DNA of 10,417 nt, from contig JAHEFN010000055.1 in the NCBI GenBank assembly GCA_024640185.1, positions 1 through 10,417 of the forward strand. Reading direction: 5' to 3'. Position 1 is the first letter of the stretch, and each line of letters begins with the position of its first letter. This DNA is from Gemmatimonadota bacterium (lineage in GTDB: Bacteria; Gemmatimonadota; Gemmatimonadetes; Gemmatimonadales; GWC2-71-9). The notes below the pieces were generated by a model, which did no database searches, was not told where the DNA came from, and was given only the letters and a program-made list of their open reading frames with translations. This document shows positions 1-6,976 of this stretch, in pieces. Made by a program: the position numbers and the translations under genes.

Positions 1-11
1 CGTCTCGACAT
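1..11 (-). CDS. Possible start of a third pseudopilin-operon gene (partial)
   Basis: On the minus strand an ATG lies one base beyond the TAG stop of the GspI/PilV-like gene and runs off the left edge as Met-Ser-Arg. Spacing and strand fit the next member of a pseudopilin operon, in which a GspJ/PilW-like gene often follows, but three codons cannot show identity. The start is inferred only from position. Confidence 0.35.
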
Positions 12-12
12 G

Positions 13-405
13 CTAGGGCCTCGCAATCACGGCGGTCACGGCGACCGTGTCGGACATGGCGGGATGGGTCACCTTGACGGTCACGGTGGTACGGTCGCGG
101 GAGCTGGTGTTGGTTCGGAGCACGGTGGTCGTCCGGCGCATGCCGTCATAGCCGGAGAATCCGGACGTGTCCGCCCCGGCACCGCTGCCGTAGAGTGCCG
201 CCAACCGATCGTAGCGCGGGTCGGCCCGGACCAGTTCCAGTCGGGCTGTGGCGACGCCCGTCGCAATGGTGCGGAACGATGCCTCTCCCATCGTTCGCGA
301 GAATGACCCGGCGAAGCGAGCGAAGGTCGTCGCCATCAGGACCAGGATGACCAGGGCGATCATCAACTCGATCAGGGTGAACCCGCGGCGGTCCCTTGGC
401 CTCAT
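13..405 (-). CDS. GspI/PilV-like type II pseudopilin, prepilin-type N-terminal domain
   Basis: A 130-residue small pseudopilin. The N-terminus is a basic leader, then a prepilin peptidase (PilD/GspO-type) site: cleavage is expected after Gly8, leaving Phe1 and Glu5 in the mature protein (FTLIEL). Residues 9-30 form the hydrophobic helix that anchors it in the inner membrane and packs in the pilus core. The rest is a short periplasmic domain ending in two beta-like stretches. Its length and the helix with an A-R-L-E-L segment near residue 55 suggest the GspI/PilV class, but class assignment among short pseudopilins is uncertain. The start at 405 was chosen over a longer in-frame start at 579 because it puts a normal short leader before the cleavage site and gives an ATGA overlap with the upstream pseudopilin gene. 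It probably acts in a type II secretion or type IV pilus machine; the rest of the operon lies outside the window. Confidence 0.85.
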   Translation of the reverse strand: MRPRDRRGFTLIELMIALVILVLMATTFARFAGSFSRTMGEASFRTIATGVATARLELVRADPRYDRLAALYGSGAGADTSGFSGYDGMRRTTTVLRTNTSSRDRTTVTVKVTHPAMSDTVAVTAVIARP

Positions 406-944
406 CGATACCTCACCCAGCTGCCCGTGGCATAGGAGTACCCCTCGACCCGTCCCGTCACCCGAGTGAGGGCGATGCCCCGACACCACTTGCAGGCGGG
501 GTCCGTCCTCGGCGAGGCGACGTAGAGGGAGCCACTCCGCGAGGCGGAGCCATCCCGACGATAGACGATGCTGGTCCACTCCGACGGTTCGGCCGGGGCG
601 GGGAGGTTGGGCATCGCGCCCTTGCCGAGCCGGAAGCCGTCGTCCAGGACGCTGAAGATCACCCGCTCCCCGTTGTCGATCGTGGCGTTGTTGTTGGCGT
701 CCTCGTGAATCCGGATCCGGTCGTTGCCGATCACGGTGACGCGGACATCCATCTGGAGGGAGACCGCCGTCCGCTGCGCCTGACTCAGGTCGCCGATCAG
801 CCCCCGTGCCACGCTGTCGGCACGGTAGCGGACCCAGTCGAGGCGGGATGACGCGATGGCCGCCAAGATCCCGATCATCACGATGACGATCAGCATCTCG
901 ATCAGGGTCATCCCGCGTCGGGCGCGGGCTCGGGGACGGTTCAT
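402..944 (-). CDS. GspH/FimT-like type II pseudopilin
   Basis: A 180-residue pseudopilin, first gene of the minus-strand operon. An arginine-rich leader ends at Gly11; the mature protein would start Met-Thr-Leu-Ile-Glu, so Met replaces the usual Phe1 while Glu5 is kept. Residues 12-32 are the membrane and assembly helix. The C-terminal domain ends in the pattern usual for GspH/FimT: a C-x2-C pair (Cys151, Cys154), then a segment with G-R-V near residues 164-166 and aromatic residues at the end. A D-x-N-x-N-x3-D stretch at residues 82-90 resembles a calcium-binding loop. ATG at 944 was chosen over GTG at 968 because the leader is then of normal length and a -10-like box sits 7 bases before it. 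The stop overlaps the next gene by four bases (ATGA). It most likely forms part of the tip or a minor subunit of a type II secretion or type IV pilus fibre. Confidence 0.87.
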   Translation of the reverse strand: MNRPRARARRGMTLIEMLIVIVMIGILAAIASSRLDWVRYRADSVARGLIGDLSQAQRTAVSLQMDVRVTVIGNDRIRIHEDANNNATIDNGERVIFSVLDDGFRLGKGAMPNLPAPAEPSEWTSIVYRRDGSASRSGSLYVASPRTDPACKWCRGIALTRVTGRVEGYSYATGSWVRYR

Positions 945-951
945 GGGGTGA

Positions 952-957
952 ATACTA
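952..957 (-). promoter_or_regulatory. Extended -10 promoter box for the pseudopilin operon
   Basis: Read on the minus strand this is TAGTAT preceded by TGC, an extended -10 element (TG-n-TAnnnT). Exactly 7 bases separate it from the ATG at 944, so transcription would start at about 945, giving a leaderless or one-base-leader mRNA. No SD-like sequence precedes the ATG and no convincing -35 hexamer is visible. It is predicted from pattern only. Confidence 0.5.
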
Positions 958-1102
958 GCAAGAATCACACCGCCTTACGCACCGGTGAAGGGCCTGCCCA
1001 TGTGGGCTCCCCCTGGCGCCACGGGACTGGTTTGCATGCGAAACAGCGGCGATCTGCGGCACGACGGCCCCGGTGACCGTGCGGGTGGGACCCAGGCCGG
1101 AT

Positions 1103-1108
1103 TACTAT
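1103..1108 (+). promoter_or_regulatory. -10-like box upstream of glyS
   Basis: TACTAT stands out in an otherwise GC-rich region and would start transcription near 1115, leaving a leader of about 50 bases before the glyS ATG at 1165. No good -35 hexamer is found at 16-18 bases upstream. It is the best promoter candidate for the operon running to about 5896. Confidence 0.45.
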
Positions 1109-1164
1109 TGACCCGGCAGCATGCCCAGTCCCGGCGCCCACTTCACACCCCGCAAGCATCGATT

Positions 1165-2498
<1,334 letters not shown>

Positions 2499-2499
<1 letters not shown>

Positions 2500-3767
2500 T
2501 GACCAAGCGGCGGAAGATCGGCGACCGGGAGTTGACCCCCGAGACCCTGATGATGAGTTACGGCTACGATCCGGCCCTCAGCGAGGGGGCGGTGAAGTCG
2601 CCGATCTTCCAGACCTCCACCTTCGCCTTCAAGTCCGCGGAGGAGGGGAAGGCCCACTTCGCGCTCGCCTACGGCCTGCGCGAGCCCATCGGTGACGAGC
2701 AGCTGGGGTTGATCTACTCCCGGCTGAACAATCCGGATCTCGAGATCCTCGAGGACCGGCTGACGCTCTTCGACCGAGCGGAGCGAGCCGCGGTCTTCGC
2801 CAGCGGGATGGCGGCGATCACCACCTCCCTGCTGGCCTACCTCCGGCCGGGTGACGTGGTGGTCCACAGCGGCCCGATCTATGGTGGTTCGGACCACTTC
2901 CTCCGCAAGATCCTCCCGGAGATGGGCATCACGCCGGTGGGCTTCCGGGCCGGGGTGCCGTTCGCCGAGGTCGAGCCGATGCTGCGCCAGGAAGTGGGCG
3001 ACCGTCGGGTGGGCGCGGTGCTGATCGAGACGCCGGCCAACCCGACCAACGGCCTGGTCGATATCGCGGCGGTGGCGGCATTCACCCGCAGCCATGATGA
3101 CGGCGACCGGCGGGTGCCGCTGATGGTGGACAACACCTTTCTTGGCCCGATCTACCAGATGCCACTCGCCCATGGCGCGGACATCGTCCTCTATTCTGCC
3201 ACCAAGTACATCGGCGGTCACAGTGATGTGATCGCCGGGGCGGCGCTCGGTTCCCGGGAGATGATGGCCCCGATCAGCGCGATGCGGACCTTCCTGGGCA
3301 CCATGGCCTCACCATGGAGTGGCTGGCTGTTGATGCGCTCGATGGAGACGCTCAAGCTGCGGATGGAGGCGGCCACGCGAAACGCCGGAGCGATCGCCGC
3401 CTTCCTCTCGACCCACCCGCGGATCAAGCACGTCGATTGGCTCGGGCTGATGGCGGATGACGATCCGATGAAGCCGGTGTACGACCGACAATGTCTGGGC
3501 GCCGGTTCGATGATCTCCTTCGAGGTGCATGGCGGCGAAGCCGAGGCGTTTCGCTTTCTCAACGCCCTCAGTTTGGTCAAGCTCGCCGTCTCCCTGGGTG
3601 GCACCGAGTCGCTGGCCCAGCACCCCCAGACGATGACCCACGCCGACGTCGATCCGGACCATCAGGTCACGCTCGGCATCACCCCGGCGCTGGTCCGCCT
3701 CTCGGTGGGCATCGAGGACGCCACCGACCTCGCGGCCGACCTCGCCAACGCCCTCGACGCGATCTAG
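2499..3767 (+). CDS. Cystathionine gamma-synthase / methionine gamma-lyase family PLP enzyme
   Basis: A 422-residue enzyme of the Cys/Met-metabolism PLP family (fold type I), which makes or breaks C-gamma-S bonds of sulfur amino acids in the cytoplasm. Lys236 in S-A-T-K is the Schiff-base lysine and Asp211 (V-D-N-T) should contact the pyridine nitrogen. Tyr73 and Arg75 (Y-S-R) should bind cofactor phosphate across the dimer, Tyr128 should stack on PLP, and Arg400 (V-R-L-S-V-G-I-E-D) should bind the substrate carboxylate. The position of the methionine gamma-lyase cysteine, two after the stacking tyrosine, is Gly130, which argues against a classic methionine gamma-lyase. The N-terminus (R-K-I-G-D, then S-Y-G-Y-D-P) matches a subfamily usually named only cystathionine gamma-synthase family protein, so the exact reaction is open. 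Two adjacent ATGs (2496 and 2499) could start it; 2499 gives a TGATG junction with glyS, 2496 an ATGA one. The metallopeptidase gene follows 8 bases after the stop. Confidence 0.93.
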
Positions 3768-3775
3768 GGGTCCCG

Positions 3776-4498
3776 ATGGATTCGGGGTCATTCGAGGCGA
3801 TCGTTCGCCAGATGGCCGACGAGATCCCCGAGGAGTTCCTCGCCGGCATCACCGAGATCGTGGTCTCGCCCCGGACGGTGCCGCATCCGATCCACCCCGA
3901 CGTGTTCACCCTCGGTGAGTGTATCCCCCTGGCGATCGAGGGTGAGGGCGCCGAGGCGGTGCAGTCACGGGTGGTGCTCTACCACGGTTCCTTTCGGGCC
4001 CTCGCGGCGGTCGACCCGCGATTTGACTGGCGGGAGGAGGCGTGGGAGACCCTGACCCATGAACTCCGGCATCATGTCGAATGGCGTGCCCGGCAGGATG
4101 ACCTCGAGGCTGCCGATGCCGCGTCCGAGGCGAACTTCGCCCGGCAGGGTGGGGCGCCCTTCGATCCGCTCTTCTTTCAGGACGGTGAGCACCACGGCGG
4201 GGGTCTCTACCGGGTCGATCATGATTGGTTCATCGACCACCGCGTCCACCGTCTGCCGGCGGAGGTGGTGTTCACGTGGCAGGGCCACCGCTATCGGGTC
4301 GCTGTCCCTGCCATGACCTCGCTTCCCGCGTATCTTGCAATCGATGGGGTGGCCTCGCCACCCGCCGGGGCGTTGGTCGTGGTGGTGCGCCGGCGACCGC
4401 GACTCACCGATCTGTTCCGGTCCTCGACACCCTCGGCGGTGTCGGTCAGGGCCGTTCCCCTAGACGCCGAGGAGCGCAGCTCAGGCCATGGTCTTTGA
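3776..4498 (+). CDS. Zincin-like metallopeptidase family protein with C-terminal extension
   Basis: A 240-residue protein with H-E-L-R-H at 95-99, the HExxH zinc-binding and catalytic signature, followed by a second His (H100). Residues 1-105 fit the small zincin_1/DUF1025-type bacterial metallopeptidases: an N-terminal helix with I-P-E-E-F, a variable middle, and a T-H-E-x2-H-H helix. In that family a third ligand, usually Asp, is expected near position 11 of the motif. Here that position is Ala105, with Glu102, Asp108 or Asp109 as alternatives. The protein is about twice the usual length. Residues 140-240 form an added part rich in short beta-strand-like stretches (for example V-V-F-T-W and A-L-V-V-V-V) that I do not recognise. 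No signal peptide or membrane segment is visible, so it is probably cytoplasmic. The start follows the PLP enzyme by 8 bases, and the end overlaps the next gene by 11 bases. Substrate unknown; peptidase activity is inferred from the motif only. Confidence 0.75.
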   Translation: MDSGSFEAIVRQMADEIPEEFLAGITEIVVSPRTVPHPIHPDVFTLGECIPLAIEGEGAEAVQSRVVLYHGSFRALAAVDPRFDWREEAWETLTHELRHHVEWRARQDDLEAADAASEANFARQGGAPFDPLFFQDGEHHGGGLYRVDHDWFIDHRVHRLPAEVVFTWQGHRYRVAVPAMTSLPAYLAIDGVASPPAGALVVVVRRRPRLTDLFRSSTPSAVSVRAVPLDAEERSSGHGL

Positions 4499-4757
4499 GA
4501 CGACAACCTCGCTTCCGCCGGCCGAAGTCCTCGACCGCGCCGTGGCGTTCTTCGGCGAGCGGATTCCCCAGCATGCGGCCTTCCCCGAAAAGCGGAGTGC
4601 GGCCCACGTGATGCTCCGTGGGCAGGGTGGCGAGGAGATCGCCATCGCGGTCCGGTCGGCCGACCGGGGCACCCGGGTCCGGGGTTCGACCCTGCTGTTC
4701 GATCACGCACTCGATCGCTTCCTCTCGACCCTTCCGGTCGCGGACCGTGTCGCATGA
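4488..4757 (+). CDS. Hypothetical 89-residue protein
   Basis: I do not recognise this protein. It has 89 residues and no signal peptide, cysteine or membrane segment. The pattern suggests beta (3-8), helix (10-24), three or four strands (29-68) and a C-terminal helix (72-82), loosely recalling small helix-grip-like folds; this is inference. A G-Q-G-G-E-E segment (45-50) and a G-S-T-L-L-F-D segment (67-72) look like conserved patches. It is very likely real: it overlaps the metallopeptidase gene by 11 bases, overlaps the ubiquitin-like gene by four (ATGA), and has GAGGAG 13 bases before the start, inside the upstream gene. It is sandwiched between the metallopeptidase and the ubiquitin-like protein, which suggests shared work with one of them. 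Confidence 0.72.
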   Translation: MVFETTTSLPPAEVLDRAVAFFGERIPQHAAFPEKRSAAHVMLRGQGGEEIAIAVRSADRGTRVRGSTLLFDHALDRFLSTLPVADRVA

Positions 4758-5005
4758 AGGCGCTTCGTGTCACGGTCCTCGATGTCTGGGACGAGATTCG
4801 CGTGCCGTTCGATCCGATGATGCGTCTTGCCGACCTCAAGCAGGCCGGTCTCACGTCGGCCCGGGTGACCGATCCAGCCGACCGGTTCCTCCTCAAGTTT
4901 CACGGCGCGGAGTTGCGCGACGAGGAGCTCACGGTCGGCGAGGCCGGTATTCCCGAGTCCGCGCCATTGATCGTGATGCGGCGCCATCGCCGCGCCGTGC
5001 GCTGA
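4754..5005 (+). CDS. Small ubiquitin-like (beta-grasp) protein
   Basis: An 83-residue protein whose order of elements follows ubiquitin. There is a first strand (L-R-V-T-V, 4-8), a second strand (E-I-R-V-P-F, 14-19) and a helix led by a leucine-rich stretch (R-L-A-D-L-K, 24-29). Then come a third strand (R-F-L-L-K-F, 44-49), a turn with Gly51 and Leu54, a short segment ending in G-I (65-66), and a last strand (L-I-V-M-R, 72-76). The second half lines up with ubiquitin residues from about 42 onward without gaps larger than a few residues. It ends in a basic tail (R-R-H-R-R-A-V-R) rather than Gly-Gly, so there is no sign of C-terminal activation as in ThiS, MoaD or ubiquitin. The start overlaps the upstream stop (ATGA) and the deacetylase begins 6 bases after the stop. 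Fold call is by eye; function unknown. EsaB/YukD-like proteins are an alternative relation, but no type VII secretion genes are near. Confidence 0.68.
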   Translation: MKALRVTVLDVWDEIRVPFDPMMRLADLKQAGLTSARVTDPADRFLLKFHGAELRDEELTVGEAGIPESAPLIVMRRHRRAVR

Positions 5006-5011
5006 TTCCCC

Positions 5012-5896
5012 ATGCTGGTGACCACGTCGCGGGCCTGCCTGGGGCATGATCCCGGGCTTCCCGAGCAGGTTGCCCGCCTCGAGGCCGTGCTCCGCCGACT
5101 GAAGACCGACGGCCGATTCCTCCCGACCGAGAGCGCCCCGGCCGGCCGTGGGGCGCTACGGCTCCGCCACCCGGAGGCCTACCTCGACATGCTGGAGCGG
5201 AAGGCGACCGATGGCCTCCCGGCGGGCGAGGAGGTCCCGCTCGGACCTGGCTCGTGGCCGGCGATCCTCGGGGCGGTGGGGGCTGCCGTGGCGGCCGTCG
5301 ACCACGTCCTCACGAGCGGTGGACACGCCTTCGCTGCGGTGCGCCCACCGGGGCACCATGCCAGCGCCACCACCGCGATGGGCTTCTGTCCCGTGAACAC
5401 GGTGGCGATCGCCACCGCCCATGCCTGGTCGCATGGGGTCGAGCGCGTGCTCATCGTCGATTGGGATGTCCACCATGGCAACGGGACCCAGGAGATCGTG
5501 GCCGAGGAGGCCAGGACCCGATTCGTCTCGATGCACCAGTCGCCGTGGTATCCCGGGACCGGGATGGCCGATGAGCGTGGGGTGGGAAACCTCTTCAATG
5601 TGCCGATGGCGCCCGGGCTGCCACGGTCGGTCTACGTCGAGGCACTTTGGCGCGCCATCGAGGCGGCCGGTGAGGGGTGGCGTCCCGATCTCGTGCTGAT
5701 CTCCGCCGGCTACGATTCGCTGGCCGGCGATCCGCTCGGGGGCTTCTCGCTCGAACCCGAGGACAATGCGACCTGGGTGGACCGGCTCCGGCAGCGATGG
5801 CCCGATGTGCCGGTGGTCGGCGTCTTGGAGGGCGGCTACCTCCCCGATCGCCTCGCTGATGGTGTGCTGGCCACGGTGGAGGCGCTGGCACGATAG
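5012..5896 (+). CDS. Histone-deacetylase-family zinc amidohydrolase
   Basis: A 294-residue deacetylase-fold enzyme of the HDAC/AcuC/acetylpolyamine amidohydrolase superfamily, closest in motif style to class II enzymes. R-P-P-G-H-H-A holds the catalytic His pair (115, 116). D-W-D-V-H-H-G-N-G-T (150-159) gives zinc ligands Asp152 and His154. S-A-G-Y-D (231-235) gives the third ligand Asp235, and E-G-G-Y (273-276) gives the transition-state Tyr276. The N-terminal signature, usually H-x-P-G-H-P-E, reads G-H-D-P-G-L-P-E here (11-18). G-F-C-P-V-N-T (124-130) ends in Thr where many members have a second Asn. The enzyme is expected to remove acetyl groups from lysine side chains or small acetylated amines in the cytoplasm; the substrate cannot be read from sequence. 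The gene is complete and starts 6 bases after the ubiquitin-like gene, so it is probably part of the same transcript. No SD is visible. Confidence 0.94.
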   Translation: MLVTTSRACLGHDPGLPEQVARLEAVLRRLKTDGRFLPTESAPAGRGALRLRHPEAYLDMLERKATDGLPAGEEVPLGPGSWPAILGAVGAAVAAVDHVLTSGGHAFAAVRPPGHHASATTAMGFCPVNTVAIATAHAWSHGVERVLIVDWDVHHGNGTQEIVAEEARTRFVSMHQSPWYPGTGMADERGVGNLFNVPMAPGLPRSVYVEALWRAIEAAGEGWRPDLVLISAGYDSLAGDPLGGFSLEPEDNATWVDRLRQRWPDVPVVGVLEGGYLPDRLADGVLATVEALAR

Positions 5897-5905
5897 ATTT
5901 GGCGG

Positions 5906-5911
5906 TACCCT
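5906..5911 (+). promoter_or_regulatory. -10-like box before the dipeptide epimerase
   Basis: TACCCT lies in the 60-base gap after the deacetylase gene and would place a start near 5918, 39 bases before the epimerase ATG. A weak -35-like CTGGCA is at 5885-5890, but the spacer is only 15 bases. It may be an internal promoter separating epimerase-priA from the upstream run. Confidence 0.3.
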
Positions 5912-5956
5912 CGCCGATCTTCGCAACCTGTTCGCTTCCTGCGCCGAGTGCCTGCC

Positions 5957-6976
5957 ATGCCACTGACCCTGTCGACCGAACTCCTCGAGCTCCGAACCCG
6001 GCACCCCTTCATCATCGCCCGAGGCGGCCAGTCCGAATACCGGACGGTGATGGTCAAGATCACCGATGACGACGGTCATGAGGGATGGGGCGAGGCAGCC
6101 GCGACCCGATTCTATGGCGAGACGCTCGACACCGTTCAGGCGGCGTTGCCTCGCTATGCCGACGTGCTCGGCGATGATCCCCAGCAGCTCGAGGCCATCG
6201 AGGCGAGGCTCGAGGCCGCGCTCGGCCGCAACGCCGCCGCCCGGGTGGCCGTCTCGGTGGCACTCCATGACCTGGTCGCCAAGCGGGCCGGCCTCTCCCT
6301 CTGTCGCTATTGGGGCCTCGATCCGGCGGCGGCGCCGCAGTCGACCTTCACCATCGGGATGGACACGGCGGAGATGGTCCGGACCAAGGTGCTGGAGGCG
6401 AGCGACTATCCCGTGCTCAAGATCAAGCTCGGCGGGGACCGCGATCGTGAGCTGCTGGAGACGATCCGGTCGGTCACCGATCGGGAGCTCCGTGTCGATG
6501 CCAATTGTGGCTGGACCGGTCCCCAGGCGGTGGCGATGCTGCCGGTGCTGGAGGAGTTCGGCGTCACCCTGCTCGAGCAGCCGGTGGCGCCCCATGATCT
6601 CGAGGGTTTCCGTCGCATCCGCCGCCACGCCCGGATCCCGGTGATCGCCGACGAGAGCTGTGTGACCGCAAGGGACATCCCGGCGTTGGTCGGTGCGGTC
6701 GACGGCATCAACATCAAGCTCGCCAAGTGCGGCTCACTCCGTGAGGCGTTGCGGATGATCGCCGTGGCCCGGACGCACGGGATGATGGTGATGGTCGGTT
6801 GCATGATCGAGTCCTCGCTCGGCATCACGGCGGCCGCGCACTTCACGCCGTTGGTCGATGTGGTCGATCTCGACGGGGCGGCGCTGCTCTCCCAGGACCC
6901 GTTCGTCGGTGCCACGATCGACGGCGGGCAGGTGCGGATTCCCGACGGTGCCGGGTTGGGGGTCAGTCGACGGTGA
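5957..6976 (+). CDS. Dipeptide epimerase (L-Ala-D/L-Glu epimerase type), enolase superfamily
   Basis: A 339-residue member of the muconate-lactonizing-enzyme group of the enolase superfamily. It epimerises dipeptides such as L-Ala-D-Glu, typically for recycling or use of cell-wall peptides, in the cytoplasm. The capping domain spans about 1-120 and the barrel follows. Catalytic and metal residues are all present: K-I-K at 155-157, Asp181 and Asn183 (V-D-A-N), Glu207 (L-L-E-Q-P), Asp232 (A-D-E-S) and Lys254 (N-I-K-L-A-K). The D-L-D-G motif at 304-307 is the pair of acidic residues that binds the substrate amino group in dipeptide epimerases and supports this call over muconate cycloisomerase or O-succinylbenzoate synthase. 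Exact dipeptide preference is unknown. ATG 5957 was preferred; an in-frame GTG at 5948 would add three residues. The end overlaps priA by four bases (GTGA), indicating coupling. Confidence 0.92.
   Translation: MPLTLSTELLELRTRHPFIIARGGQSEYRTVMVKITDDDGHEGWGEAAATRFYGETLDTVQAALPRYADVLGDDPQQLEAIEARLEAALGRNAAARVAVSVALHDLVAKRAGLSLCRYWGLDPAAAPQSTFTIGMDTAEMVRTKVLEASDYPVLKIKLGGDRDRELLETIRSVTDRELRVDANCGWTGPQAVAMLPVLEEFGVTLLEQPVAPHDLEGFRRIRRHARIPVIADESCVTARDIPALVGAVDGINIKLAKCGSLREALRMIAVARTHGMMVMVGCMIESSLGITAAAHFTPLVDVVDLDGAALLSQDPFVGATIDGGQVRIPDGAGLGVSRR

Larger units (their letters stand above)
945..1164. other. Divergent intergenic region between the pseudopilin operon and glyS
   Basis: These 220 bases separate two divergently transcribed units. 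They hold a -10-like box for each direction (952-957 minus, 1103-1108 plus). Two small imperfect dyads also lie here, at 996-1007 and around 1030-1044. I see no credible small gene, tRNA or riboswitch. The open frame upstream of glyS (from 985) has no ribosome binding site and does not look like GlyRS sequence before Met at 1165. Confidence 0.6.

Noticed and set aside
996..1007. Palindrome GCCCATGTGGGC in the divergent region
   Set aside because: Arms are only 5 bases and such words are frequent at this GC content; not enough to call an operator.
1030..1044. Imperfect dyad GTTTGCATGCGAAAC
   Set aside because: The outer GTTT/AAAC arms and the inner GCATGC palindrome have different centres. 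It could be a regulator site but has no repeat partner or family match.
985..1164. Upstream extension of glyS by 60 codons
   Set aside because: The residues do not resemble GlyRS, no ribosome site precedes 985, and the best -10 box lies at 1103-1108, inside the extension.
1109..1164. T-box or glycine riboswitch before glyS
   Set aside because: The leader after the likely promoter is only about 50 bases, too short, with no T-box core or terminator.
3776..5896. Bacterial ubiquitin-like conjugation (Bil-type) or similar defence operon
   Set aside because: No E1-, E2- or JAB-like gene is present, the ubiquitin-like protein lacks a Gly-Gly tail, and the surroundings are housekeeping genes without mobile-element signs.
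5156..6628. Long 490-codon open frame on the minus strand
   Set aside because: It lies opposite the deacetylase and epimerase genes, both with complete catalytic motifs. Its translation is rich in His, Arg, Gly and Pro without any motif, as expected from the mirror frame of GC-rich coding sequence.
6799..6972. Upstream extension of priA
   Set aside because: It overlaps 174 bases of the epimerase gene, including the conserved D-L-D-G region. PriA homology begins at the GTG at 6973, which has a GTGA junction.
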